Positions 1 through 8,281 of a stretch of DNA of 64,000 nucleotides are shown here, one piece after another. Location: contig NZ_CP132203.1 of the NCBI RefSeq assembly GCF_030719035.1, forward strand, positions 1,922,001 to 1,986,000, written 5' to 3'. A model generated the notes under the pieces. That model did no database searches. It saw only the letters and a program-made list of their open reading frames with translations, and was not told the DNA's origin. The translations under genes and the position numbers were made by a program. Source of the stretch: Hahella sp. HNIBRBA332 (lineage in GTDB: Bacteria > Pseudomonadota > Gammaproteobacteria > Pseudomonadales > Oleiphilaceae). How positions within the stretch are numbered: position 1 is the first letter of the stretch; each line of letters opens with the position of its first letter.

Positions 1-392
1 ATATCTCCACCGATGTGCTCACCCACGCTAAACGCGGATGCTATTCCTTGCAGCGGGCGCAGCATATGCCGCCGAATTACCTTAAGCGCTATTGCCTGAA
101 AGGGGTGGGGCCGGAGGATGGCAATCTGTTGGTGGACAAAAAATTGCGCGGGGTTGTGCAATTCAGAAATCTTAACTTAAACGCCACGCTGCCTAATGTG
201 GGGCAGTTCGACGTGATTTTTTTACGCAATGTCATGATCTATTTTCAGGCGGACACCAAGCGTCAGCTGATCGCCAAGTTGATACAACATTTGCACAAAG
301 GCGGTCACTTGTTCATCGGTCGATCGGAAAGCCTGAATGGCGTGACAGAGCAGCTTGAGCAAATATGTCCCGCCGTGTACCGCAAACCGTAA
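1..392 (+). CDS. cheR: CheR chemotaxis methyltransferase, 3' part
   Basis: C-terminal part of CheR, the SAM-dependent methyltransferase that methylates glutamates on chemoreceptors. The reading frame is open from the first bases of the window, so the 5' end is missing; the ATG at 15 is internal. The visible part starts with a DIDTDVL-like segment (STDVLTHAK), then a conserved FDVIFLRNVMIYF block and a GGHLFIGRSESL block, all typical of the CheR C-terminal SAM-binding domain. It overlaps the next gene, cheD, by 28 bases, so cheR-cheD-cheB form one translationally coupled unit for receptor methylation, deamidation and demethylation. Confidence 0.93.
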   Translation, partial: ISTDVLTHAKRGCYSLQRAQHMPPNYLKRYCLKGVGPEDGNLLVDKKLRGVVQFRNLNLNATLPNVGQFDVIFLRNVMIYFQADTKRQLIAKLIQHLHKGGHLFIGRSESLNGVTEQLEQICPAVYRKP

Positions 393-1324
393 CGACCAAG
401 CCGGAGGAGCCCCTTGAGATATTCCTTGATGCGGGGGAGTTGTATCTGGCGGAGGCCGACACGCGCATTCGCAGCCTGCTCGGGGAAGGGGGAATCATCA
501 CCTTGTGGCACCCTCAATTGAAACTCGGGGGAATTTGCCATTTCAAGAAAGTGCGCATGGACCCTGGCGAGCCCACTGGACGAACGCTGAGCGCCGCCTA
601 TGCGGATGCGGCGCTGAGTCTGCTGCAACTGGAAATGGTGCGCGCCGGCGCGCCGCCTCGCTGCTTTGAGGCGAAACTGTTCGTCTTTGACGGAGCCGAG
701 GCGGACAAGACGGCGAAAGAGGCGGGCAGACTGCTGCATGACTTTGGCTTCAAGCTGGCGCTGGATCATAACGGCAGCGGCAATCTGGTATTCGATATCT
801 GGAACGGAGACGTTTGGATTCAGAAAGACGCCCCCAGCATGATCGACGCCGGCAAGGCGCCGCAGGACATTCTGGAAGTCTATCTGGATCCGGGGGAATG
901 GTATTTCTCCGACGCGGACACCCGCATGAAGACGCTGCTGGGCTCCTGCGTGGCGGTGGTGTTATGGCATCCCACAAAGCGCCTGGGAGGCATGTGTCAT
1001 TACATGCTTCCGCAACGTAACGGCGCAGCGCCCAACCAGGGGCTGGACGGTCGCTATGCGGATGAGGCGATGCAATTACTGGTGGGCGCCTTAAAGAAAG
1101 AGCGTACGCGGCCGCAGGAGTATGAAGTGAAAATATTCGGAGGCAGCTCTATGCTGGAAGGGTCCTCAATCAACGTGAGTAAACAAAATATCGAAGCGGC
1201 GTATCGCCTGCTTAAACAACATGGGTTTCGATTAGTCGGAGAAGACCTGGGCGGTCGGGCGCATCGCAATCTGGTGTTCGATGTCTGGAGCGGCGATGTG
1301 TGGCTGAGGAAGGGAAGCCAATGA
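365..1324 (+). CDS. cheD: Tandem CheD receptor glutamine deamidase
   Basis: 319 residues, about twice a normal CheD, made of two CheD domains in tandem (about 15-155 and 166-317). CheD deamidates receptor glutamines and uses a Thr-Cys-His site. The second domain has the intact site: T190, C195 in LLGSCVAVVLWHP, and H212 in GGMCHYMLP. In the first domain the aligned segment reads LLGEGGIITLWHP, so the cysteine is Gly42 and the threonine is Ser37, while the histidine (H59) remains. The first domain is therefore probably not catalytic. The ATG at 365 lies inside cheR; the stop overlaps the cheB start (ATGA). Confidence 0.92.
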   Translation: MSRRVPQTVTTKPEEPLEIFLDAGELYLAEADTRIRSLLGEGGIITLWHPQLKLGGICHFKKVRMDPGEPTGRTLSAAYADAALSLLQLEMVRAGAPPRCFEAKLFVFDGAEADKTAKEAGRLLHDFGFKLALDHNGSGNLVFDIWNGDVWIQKDAPSMIDAGKAPQDILEVYLDPGEWYFSDADTRMKTLLGSCVAVVLWHPTKRLGGMCHYMLPQRNGAAPNQGLDGRYADEAMQLLVGALKKERTRPQEYEVKIFGGSSMLEGSSINVSKQNIEAAYRLLKQHGFRLVGEDLGGRAHRNLVFDVWSGDVWLRKGSQ

Positions 1325-2430
1325 ACACTAAGATCAAGGTCATGCTGGTGGATGACTCGGCAGTGGTCAGGCAGGTGCTGCAGCAAGTGCTGGAGCGGGA
1401 TAAAAATATCGAAGTGATCGGCGCGGCGGCGGACCCCATTTTCGCGCAATCGAAGATGAGCAAGCAGTGGCCCGATGTGATCGTCCTGGATGTGGAAATG
1501 CCCCGCATGGACGGCATCACTTTCCTGAAAAAACTGATGACGGAGCGACCCACGCCGGTAGTGATGTGCTCCAGTCTGACCAGTAAAGGCGCGCAGACCA
1601 GCATGAAAGCGCTGGCCGCTGGCGCAGTGGCGGTGGTGGCCAAACCTACTGTCGGCGTGAAGGAATACCTGGAGAGCGCCGCCGGACAGTTGATCATGGA
1701 GATCAAGGCGGCGGCGAAAGCCAATATGCGCAATATGCCGACCGCGACCAGCGCGCCGGCGCAGACTGTGGCGAGCCCCACCAAACTCTCCGCGGATGCG
1801 GTGATACCTTTACGCTCCAGCGGCGCCATGGCCTCTACAAATAAAATCGTCGCGCTGGGAACCTCTACCGGCGGCACCCAGGCGCTGGAGTATGTGCTGA
1901 CGCGACTGCCCCGTAATTGTCCCGGTATCGTGATCGTGCAACACATGCCGGAAAAATTCACAGCGGCTTTCGCGGAACGCCTGAACAGCATCTGCGAGCT
2001 GGAAATCCTGGAGGCGGAAAGCGGCGTTCGGGTAGCGCCGGGACGCGCATTGATCGCCCCCGGCGGCAAGCATATGCTGTTGCGGCGTAATGGCGCGCAG
2101 TATTTTGTGGAGATCATGTCCGGGCCGCCGGTGAATCGTCATCGGCCATCCGTGGACGTGCTGTTCCGTTCAGTGGCTCAGGCGGCAGGCCGCAACGCCT
2201 TGGGGGTCATCATGACCGGCATGGGAGATGACGGCGCCAAAGGCTTGCTGGAGATGCGCAACGCCGGCTCCTTGACTATCGGCCAGGATGAGCGTTCCTG
2301 CATTGTTTACGGTATGCCCAAGGAGGCGGCGAAAATAGGCGCGGTGGCCCGGGAAATTTCCCTGGATCGTATACCTCAGTGCATTCTGGATATGGGGGCG
2401 TCTCTCACCACCAGCGCCCAGCGGGGGTAG
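1321..2430 (+). CDS. cheB: CheB receptor methylesterase, response regulator
   Basis: 369-residue chemoreceptor glutamate methylesterase/deamidase. Residues 6-125 are a receiver domain (DD at 11-12, phospho-acceptor D57 in VLDVEMP, K108). A linker of about 45 residues leads to the C-terminal esterase with catalytic S182 (GTSTGG), H208 (VQHMP) and an aspartate in MTGMGDDG around 303. Phosphorylation by CheA activates it for adaptation. The start chosen is the ATG at 1321, which overlaps the cheD stop as ATGA and has a purine-rich GAGGAAGGG 7 bases upstream. An in-frame GTG at 1300 is less likely. Confidence 0.95.
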   Translation: MNTKIKVMLVDDSAVVRQVLQQVLERDKNIEVIGAAADPIFAQSKMSKQWPDVIVLDVEMPRMDGITFLKKLMTERPTPVVMCSSLTSKGAQTSMKALAAGAVAVVAKPTVGVKEYLESAAGQLIMEIKAAAKANMRNMPTATSAPAQTVASPTKLSADAVIPLRSSGAMASTNKIVALGTSTGGTQALEYVLTRLPRNCPGIVIVQHMPEKFTAAFAERLNSICELEILEAESGVRVAPGRALIAPGGKHMLLRRNGAQYFVEIMSGPPVNRHRPSVDVLFRSVAQAAGRNALGVIMTGMGDDGAKGLLEMRNAGSLTIGQDERSCIVYGMPKEAAKIGAVAREISLDRIPQCILDMGASLTTSAQRG

Positions 2431-2516
2431 CGCGCAATACGCCGCTGCGGCGACGTCGCCATGCTCACGGCCGACGACGCCCAAACGGGCAGCGAGGCGT
2501 CAAAGCAGGGGCGTGG

Positions 2517-3638
2517 TTACGACCCCCGGAAATTTTCCATGCGGTGGATGATGGCCCGTAACTGATCATCCAGCCCGGTTACTTCCTCGTAGGTTCTGAA
2601 GGTGCGCTCCAGCCCTGTGCGCACCACTTTGGTCAGAGTTTCCTCCTGGCTTTCCAGCAACGCGAGACTGTCGTAGGCCATCACCAGCTCGTCCAGGGTC
2701 TGCTCTAATACTTGGAACGCTGTTTTGTGCTGACGTTCACGGACATGGTTGATGTCTTTCAACGCTTTGCGGCTGTCCAGCAACACGCCTTCCACCAAGT
2801 CGATCAATATCTGGTTCTCCAGCCCCTGGCGACGGAACTCGGCGCACTCCAATAGCAGTAACAGGTTGTCGCGGGCGCGACCTTTCTTCTCTTCGTCGTC
2901 CGGCATTTTGGGCACCAGCAGGGAGAAGGGGGGAATGTTGACCAGCAAGCGTTTATTGAACTCCAGCAGCCGCTGATCCTGATCTTTGACTTTAAGCAGC
3001 AGCTCAGACTCCAGGGGAGAGACGAAGCCTTTGCTGCTGTGGCTGATTTTGTCGTTCTCTAAATTGATTTGCACAGTGCCCTGCAAATCAAATTCCTCCA
3101 GTTTCTCGATGATCAGGCCCGCCAGATCCGCCAGGGTGTCAACCTTCATACTACGGCGTAGAAATTCCAGAATAATCCCTTGCTCGCCCGCCACGGTGAT
3201 GGCGGTCATCGCGGTGGACATGGCCGCCTGCTGGGCTTCCTGGCCCGCTTTCGCCTGCTGCATTTGCTGGATCGCCAGACGCACTTTCTTGCGCAGCACG
3301 TCCGGCTGCGTGGGTTTGATCAAATAATCGCGGCCGCCGGCGTCGTATCCCGCCAGCTTTTCCTCCACCGTATCGTGAGCGGAGACGAAGATGACTTCCA
3401 TATGCTGCGTGACGGGATTCGCTTTCAGGCGCCGGCAACATTCGTAGCCGTCCATTTCCGGCATGGTCACGTCCAGCAGCACTACGTCCAGCTTTGGATC
3501 CTTCTCCGCCATCTGCAACGCTTTGGCGGCGCTGGTGGCGGCTTGCACGGCATAATCGTCTTTCAGGTTCTCCAGCAGGAAGTGCAGATCATTCGGAGAA
3601 TCGTCGACGATCATCACATGGGGCTTTTCGTCGCTCAT
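2517..3638 (-). CDS. Response regulator with unclassified helical output region
   Basis: 373 residues. Residues 6-125 form a canonical receiver domain (acidic pair DD at 12-13, phospho-acceptor D56 in LLDVTMPEMDG, K in YLIKP). The remaining ~245 residues carry no DNA-binding or enzymatic motif that I recognise; they are mostly helical with probable coiled-coil stretches. It is the last gene of the H-NOX operon and its start overlaps the kinase stop by 4 bases, so it is most likely the cognate target of that kinase. It could act by protein-protein interaction. The stop is convergent with cheB 87 bases away, which places the operon next to the chemotaxis genes but transcribed towards them. Confidence 0.85.
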   Translation of the reverse strand: MSDEKPHVMIVDDSPNDLHFLLENLKDDYAVQAATSAAKALQMAEKDPKLDVVLLDVTMPEMDGYECCRRLKANPVTQHMEVIFVSAHDTVEEKLAGYDAGGRDYLIKPTQPDVLRKKVRLAIQQMQQAKAGQEAQQAAMSTAMTAITVAGEQGIILEFLRRSMKVDTLADLAGLIIEKLEEFDLQGTVQINLENDKISHSSKGFVSPLESELLLKVKDQDQRLLEFNKRLLVNIPPFSLLVPKMPDDEEKKGRARDNLLLLLECAEFRRQGLENQILIDLVEGVLLDSRKALKDINHVRERQHKTAFQVLEQTLDELVMAYDSLALLESQEETLTKVVRTGLERTFRTYEEVTGLDDQLRAIIHRMENFRGS

Positions 3639-6025
3639 TGTGGTTCACCCTGAGTCTGAATAAGTTGGGATAAGTGGGTTTGAGCCAGCTCGATATCGAA
3701 TTGAAACAACGCCTCCTCCAACTCCGATAACGCTCGGAGCTGAGGCGGATCACTGATAGTGGCGCGCAGTTGGGCGAGGGATTTCTGCGCCTGTCCCAGA
3801 TCGCTTTCCAGATAGTCTCTTAGCTGCAGCAACTGGGGCAGTAATGGACGTCGCTCTTTGCTGAGCGTCGAGGGCGCGGGGGCGGACTCGTTTTTTTCCA
3901 GGCGGGACAGCCCGGTCAATACTTCCTCCAGCGCTTTCAATAGCGGCGCTATCAGGTCGCGGGTTTGGCTCTGGTCTCCAGCGCGGGCGGCGCTTTCCAC
4001 CGCGCCGGCGGCTTTGCCCAGGGCCTCGGCGCCAATGGTCGCGCCGCTGCCTTTGAGGCCGTGAGTGATAATGGCGATTTCTCCCAGCGCGTTCTGCTCC
4101 ACCAGGATTCGCAGTTCTTCTGGCGTGTCTGACCACTTTTCATAAAAGCCGCTGAGAATGCGCTGGAACAGCGACCACCGCCCTCCCAGGCGCTGTAAGG
4201 CTTCTGTGATATTGAGGCCGGGCAGAGAAGGGATATCGTGACCGCCGGCTGGCGCGGCATTGGCGTTCTCTCGCGCCGCGGGCGCTGGGGTTTTACTGCG
4301 CAGCCAATGGCCCAGGGTCTCGAACAGTTCCTCCGCGGCGAATGGTTTGACGATATGGCCGTTCATGCCTGCGTCACGACTCAGATCGCGATCGCTTTGC
4401 TGCGCGTGAGCGGTCATCGCCAGAATAGGGATCTCCTGATAGCGTCCGCCCAAAGCGCGGATGGCGCGAGTGGCGTCGAGTCCGTTTAGCTCAGGCATCT
4501 GAACATCCATCAGAATGAGGTCGTAGTCTTTGCCCTGTACGGCGTGAACGGCGGACAGACCGTTGTCCACCACGTCCGGCTTGACGCCGACGGAGCTGAG
4601 CAGGTCGATGGCCACTTCCTGATTGACCACGTTGTCCTCCGCCAGCAGCACCTTGGAGCCGCCGAACCACCAGCTTTGCTCGTTGTCATCGTCGTCATGG
4701 TCATCCAGGCAACAGGGGCGACAGTTTTCGCCCACGTAATGGTTTTGCAGCAGGACGAACAAATCATGAGGACGAATGGGCGAGCGTATTTTGGAGTACA
4801 GAGCTTCCCCGCTTTCCAGGTCCACCTGGACGCCGAATACCCGCACGGCGGTCGGAATCTGGTCGCCGTGTTTGTTACGTAGCCAGGCCAGGATTTCTTG
4901 CGGCGGCGGCTGTTGGTGAACCAACATCAGGTCGAAGGGGCGGTAGGCGCTTTCCAAGGCTTTCAGAGCTTCTTCCGTGGAGCTGGACGGAGCCAGTATA
5001 TCCACGCCGAGCTCACGCAGACCTCGCTTAAGGAACGGGGCAATGGATTCCTCCGCTAACAATAGAATAGGTTTGTCCGCCCAGGGCGCCGGCGGCGGCT
5101 CCCGGGTCGATCCGTCAATAGACAGGGAGAGATAAGGCAGGGAGAAGTAGAAGTCGGCTCCAACGCCGGGTTCGCTGCGCACCTGCAGACGACCGCCCAT
5201 GGCTTCCACCAGCCGGGAGCTGATGGACAGGCCCAGCCCAGTGCCGCCGTAGCGCCGGGTATGAGAGTCGTCCGCCTGACTGAACGGCTCGAAAATCTGC
5301 TGCTGCCGATCTGCGGGAATGCCGACGCCCGTGTCCGCCACGCCGAACATGAGGCGGTCCTCCACCGGGTAACAGTACAACGACACTTCTCCCTGCTTGG
5401 TGAACTTCACGGCGTTGGACAGCAGATTGCAGATGATCTGCTTGAGTCGGGTCGGGTCTCCCATGATCTGATCCGGCAGATGGGCGGCCAGAGTCAGCGT
5501 CAAAGTGAGCCCTTTATCGGACGCTTGGCTGCACACGACCGGCAGACAACTGTCCAGCAGACGACCAAGCGAGAAGGGAATGCGTTCCAGGTTGACCTTA
5601 TCCGCCTCCAGCTTGGAGAAATCCAGCAGGTCATTGATGACTGTCAGCAATAGTTTGCCGGAGGTGAAGGCGGTTTTGGCGCGCGCTTTTTGTTCACGGG
5701 ACAGTTCGCCTTGCATCATGGCCTGCAGCATGCCGATCACCCCGTTCAGGGGCGTGCGGATTTCATGGCTCATATTGGCGATAAACAGGCTTTTGGCTTT
5801 GTTGGCCGCCATGGCCTCATCCCGCGCCTCTTCCAGCTTTTTGGTGCGGTCTTTGACCATATCGCCCAGGGAGTGCACCATGCCAGCGGTTTTCTGCAGC
5901 GCATCCTCCAGCAACAGGTGGCTTTCATACAGTTCGCTGGCCTTCAGCTCCAGCAATTGCTCCGCCTGATGACGGGCGGCGCGCTCCCGGGCGAGAGCGC
6001 GTTCAAGTACGGCGATCTTGGTCAT
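3635..6025 (-). CDS. H-NOX-associated hybrid histidine kinase
   Basis: 796-residue soluble hybrid kinase with no membrane segment. Order: N-terminal coiled coil (about 1-75), HisKA with H87 in MSHEIRTPLNG, HATPase (N-box NLLSNAVKF about 200, G-boxes DTGVGIP and GGTGLGLSI), a degenerate receiver (about 318-430, where the phospho-acceptor motif reads LMLVHQQPP), an Asp-rich linker (about 440-447), an intact receiver (D507 in LMDVQMPELNG) and an Hpt domain (H655 in THGLKGSGATIGA). It carries a full internal phosphorelay. Sharing ATGA overlaps with the H-NOX gene upstream and the response regulator downstream, it is the expected kinase partner of the NO sensor, as described for H-NOX-associated kinases in Shewanella and Vibrio. 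Confidence 0.92.
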   Translation of the reverse strand: MTKIAVLERALARERAARHQAEQLLELKASELYESHLLLEDALQKTAGMVHSLGDMVKDRTKKLEEARDEAMAANKAKSLFIANMSHEIRTPLNGVIGMLQAMMQGELSREQKARAKTAFTSGKLLLTVINDLLDFSKLEADKVNLERIPFSLGRLLDSCLPVVCSQASDKGLTLTLTLAAHLPDQIMGDPTRLKQIICNLLSNAVKFTKQGEVSLYCYPVEDRLMFGVADTGVGIPADRQQQIFEPFSQADDSHTRRYGGTGLGLSISSRLVEAMGGRLQVRSEPGVGADFYFSLPYLSLSIDGSTREPPPAPWADKPILLLAEESIAPFLKRGLRELGVDILAPSSSTEEALKALESAYRPFDLMLVHQQPPPQEILAWLRNKHGDQIPTAVRVFGVQVDLESGEALYSKIRSPIRPHDLFVLLQNHYVGENCRPCCLDDHDDDDNEQSWWFGGSKVLLAEDNVVNQEVAIDLLSSVGVKPDVVDNGLSAVHAVQGKDYDLILMDVQMPELNGLDATRAIRALGGRYQEIPILAMTAHAQQSDRDLSRDAGMNGHIVKPFAAEELFETLGHWLRSKTPAPAARENANAAPAGGHDIPSLPGLNITEALQRLGGRWSLFQRILSGFYEKWSDTPEELRILVEQNALGEIAIITHGLKGSGATIGAEALGKAAGAVESAARAGDQSQTRDLIAPLLKALEEVLTGLSRLEKNESAPAPSTLSKERRPLLPQLLQLRDYLESDLGQAQKSLAQLRATISDPPQLRALSELEEALFQFDIELAQTHLSQLIQTQGEPQ

Positions 6026-6552
6026 TGGATTTTATTCAGCTCAAAGGTGATATGGTCCTTTTCCTCGGTTCGCTGACTTAATACGACTCCGTCATTGAAG
6101 TGGGCGAGCGCGCCCCGTATCAACCCTTCCGCCAGATCTTCCAGGTGTCGGGTTGAATAATAGAGCAGGAACAGCTTGTCGGGCTGCGGCTGGGTGCAGT
6201 CGAAACGCGGCAGTTCCGCGTCCGGATAGAGCTTCTGTACTTCCTGATGGATATAAACGTCGATTTTGCTGAGGAAGTCGAAAGAGCCGTGGATGTCCTT
6301 GAAAAACTGCGGATACAGGACATAGAAGCGGCCGAAGAGATGTTCGCCGAAGGTTTTCAGCAAGTCAGGAATGGGTGCGTCGTGACGGGCGCTAAGCGTT
6401 TTCAGCAGTTCGACCATTTCGTTATGGTCGTAGGTGCCTACGGAGGTGTATATCCCTGATACGCCGGATTCCTCAATAAGGGCGTCGACTTCCTCAAGCC
6501 CGAATTTATCCTCCACCAGTTGCAGAAATTCGGTGAAAACGATGCCTTTCAT
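6022..6552 (-). CDS. H-NOX heme nitric-oxide sensor
   Basis: 176-residue heme-nitric oxide/oxygen binding protein, the cytosolic NO sensor of H-NOX operons. Recognised by the MKGIVFTEFL start and the SVGTYDHNEM and HLFGRF blocks. Numbering matches the Thermoanaerobacter protein closely: proximal heme ligand H102, P115, and the Y131-x-S133-x-R135 heme-propionate motif. The position of the distal tyrosine that stabilises O2 in the anaerobe protein (140) is leucine here, so selective NO binding is inferred. The start is the ATG at 6552, with AGGAAGAG upstream; it shares a 4-base overlap with the hybrid kinase it probably controls. Confidence 0.95.
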   Translation of the reverse strand: MKGIVFTEFLQLVEDKFGLEEVDALIEESGVSGIYTSVGTYDHNEMVELLKTLSARHDAPIPDLLKTFGEHLFGRFYVLYPQFFKDIHGSFDFLSKIDVYIHQEVQKLYPDAELPRFDCTQPQPDKLFLLYYSTRHLEDLAEGLIRGALAHFNDGVVLSQRTEEKDHITFELNKIQ

Positions 6553-6737
6553 CTTGCTTCTCTTCCTGAGCAGGTCCGTTATCAGAATTGTAGCAGTGAA
6601 GGTGGGCAATGCAACGCAACCTGAGCGATTGTTAATGCAGCGGAAGCCGCGGGGCGCAAGGGCTTCGGCGGTTGGGGCGGCTGCGCTGGAAGCTTTCGGT
6701 TGTCCCCATGAACGGAGTTTGCTAGGATTCGCCCACT

Positions 6738-6840
6738 CTTAGGGGAGTAGTCTCCCGGCGACAGCCGGGACGGTCGTCAACAGTCTCCGGACGCAAAGTC
6801 CGTGGCGGTCGTGTCCCTCCCAGGATTGATGAGACCTAAG
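6738..6840 (+). promoter_or_regulatory. yybP-ykoY (Mn2+) riboswitch aptamer
   Basis: The conserved elements of the manganese riboswitch are readable: GGGGAGTAG at 6742-6750, a P2 hairpin (TCCCGGC/GCCGGGA), the loop GTCAACA, and the closing GAGACC. P1 is formed by CTTAGG (6738-6743) with CCTAAG (6835-6840). It lies ahead of a leader peptide and a CaCA cation exchanger. The class senses Mn2+ and usually switches on export genes. Confidence 0.82.
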
Positions 6841-6883
6841 ACGCACGAAAAGCACCCAGGGGTGGATGCTTTTCGTGCGTCTT
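6838..6883 (+). promoter_or_regulatory. Long hairpin, probable riboswitch expression platform
   Basis: A perfect 17-bp inverted repeat: left arm 6838-6854 (AAGACGCACGAAAAGCA), 12-base loop, right arm 6867-6883. Its left arm shares the last three bases of the aptamer P1, so the two helices compete at their junction. No T-run follows, so it is not a textbook intrinsic terminator. Confidence 0.6.
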
Positions 6884-6914
6884 GGCGTTTATCCTTCCAC
6901 CCCAGAGGCTGCAT

Positions 6915-7019
6915 ATGATGAAACTACTTGCTCTTTATGACGCCGGTTCCGTTCCATGGAATCCGCTGATTCTCAAGGCGCATGCGCCGAATTCCGTTAA
7001 TTGCGAGGTGATCGCATGA
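6915..7019 (+). CDS. Candidate 34-residue leader peptide
   Basis: Short reading frame starting MMKLLALYDAG and ending with a TGA that overlaps the ATG of the exchanger gene (ATGA at 7016-7019). An AGAGG at 6904-6908 precedes its ATG by 6 bases. Its position between the Mn2+ riboswitch hairpin and the transporter, and the stop/start overlap, suggest translational coupling: the riboswitch may act by controlling translation of this frame. No homology is recognised; expression is inferred. Confidence 0.45.
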   Translation: MMKLLALYDAGSVPWNPLILKAHAPNSVNCEVIA

Positions 7020-7993
7020 TGCTTGCATTGCTTGCTATTGTCGCCGGCCTGGCGTTGCTGGTTTGGAGCGCGGATCGATTTGTGGAGGGCGCCGCCGCGA
7101 CGGCGAAGCATGGAGGCATGCCGCCCCTGTTGATAGGGATGGTGATCGTGGGGTTCGGCACATCCGCGCCGGAAATGGTGGTGTCGGCGCTGGCGGCGTC
7201 GGAGGGCAACCCCGGTCTGGCGCTGGGTAACGGCTACGGCTCCAACATCACCAACATTGCTTTGATTCTGGGCCTGGTGGCGATAATCAGTCCCATTGCC
7301 GTGCACTCGCAGGTATTGCGCAAAGAACTGCCGATTCTGGCGGCTATCACACTGTTATCCGCAGGCTTGTTATGGGACGGCGACCTGACCCGCGTGGATG
7401 CGGCGATTCTGCTGGTGGTGTTCGCTGGCCTGATGGGCTGGACCATTCGCGAAGGCATGCAACAGCGCTCCGATGCGCTGGCGTCTGAAGTGGACGACGA
7501 AATGATCGCGCACCCGATGCCGCTGAAAAACGCCATATTCTGGCTGGTCGCCGGTTTGGTTCTGTTGATCGTCAGCTCGCGCATTCTGGTGTGGGGCGCG
7601 GTCACTGTAGCGCAGAGTCTGGGCGTCAGCGACCTGATCATCGGGCTGACAGTCGTGGCCATCGGCACCTCGCTGCCAGAGCTGGCCTCGTCGCTGGCGG
7701 CGATCCGTAAAGGGGAGCATGATCTCGCCATCGGCAACGTCATCGGCTCTAATCTGTTCAACACTCTCACCGTTGTCGGCATCGCTGCGGCTATTCATCC
7801 TCTGGCAGTACAGCCGGAAGTCCTGTATCGCGACTGGGCCTTGATGGCCGCCCTCACCCTGGCGCTGTTCGTCATGGGCTACGGCTTCAAAGGCAAACAA
7901 GGCCGCATCAACCGCGTCGAAGGCGGCATTCTGCTCGCAGTGTACATCGCTTACACCAGCTACCTCGGCTACACCGTGGTGGCCGCTGCCTAA
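7016..7993 (+). CDS. CaCA-family cation exchanger (YrbG-like)
   Basis: 325-residue inner-membrane antiporter of the Ca2+:cation family, with about ten hydrophobic segments. The two inverted repeats are clear: GFGTSAPEMVVSAL with GN in the first half and AIGTSLPELASSLAA with IGNVIGSN in the second; the conserved acidic residue of each (APE, LPE) is the ion site. Annotated family members are Na+/Ca2+ exchangers, but the Mn2+ riboswitch upstream suggests Mn2+ export here (inference). The start is the ATG at 7016, preceded by GAGGTG and overlapping the leader-peptide stop. An in-frame TTG at 7001 is rejected. Confidence 0.9.
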   Translation: MMLALLAIVAGLALLVWSADRFVEGAAATAKHGGMPPLLIGMVIVGFGTSAPEMVVSALAASEGNPGLALGNGYGSNITNIALILGLVAIISPIAVHSQVLRKELPILAAITLLSAGLLWDGDLTRVDAAILLVVFAGLMGWTIREGMQQRSDALASEVDDEMIAHPMPLKNAIFWLVAGLVLLIVSSRILVWGAVTVAQSLGVSDLIIGLTVVAIGTSLPELASSLAAIRKGEHDLAIGNVIGSNLFNTLTVVGIAAAIHPLAVQPEVLYRDWALMAALTLALFVMGYGFKGKQGRINRVEGGILLAVYIAYTSYLGYTVVAAA

Positions 7994-8211
7994 TCAGATC
8001 GAAGAGGGCGTTGGGGTGGGGTTCCTGGCGCCTGGCTCATAACTCCATGTTGCGTGCGTTTTAAAGCTAAGAGGGTGAATAAGCTCCACGAAGTTGGTTG
8101 GAGCTACTTGAAGAAACGGGACGTCAGAGCTAGCGTAAGATCTGCCGGGGAATCTTCCTGGAAATTGATTCTCACGGAACTGTCCCTTAGACGACGTCGG
8201 AGAGGACTAGT

Positions 8212-8243
8212 CTGACAGCGCTTTAGCTAACAAGCGCTGTCAG
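8212..8243. terminator. Inverted repeat, possible terminator
   Basis: Perfect 12-bp arms (CTGACAGCGCTT, 8-base loop, AAGCGCTGTCAG) between the convergent exchanger and lipoprotein genes. There is no clear T-run on either strand, so termination is only likely by position. The rest of 7994-8281 shows nothing else. Confidence 0.4.
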
Positions 8244-8281
8244 ATGGTGCCTGCATGGATCGGTGTAAGCTCATGACTTAC

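Noticed and set aside
6838..6883. Calling the 17-bp hairpin an intrinsic terminator
   Set aside because: It is followed by GGCGTTTATCC rather than a T-run, so transcription termination cannot be claimed.
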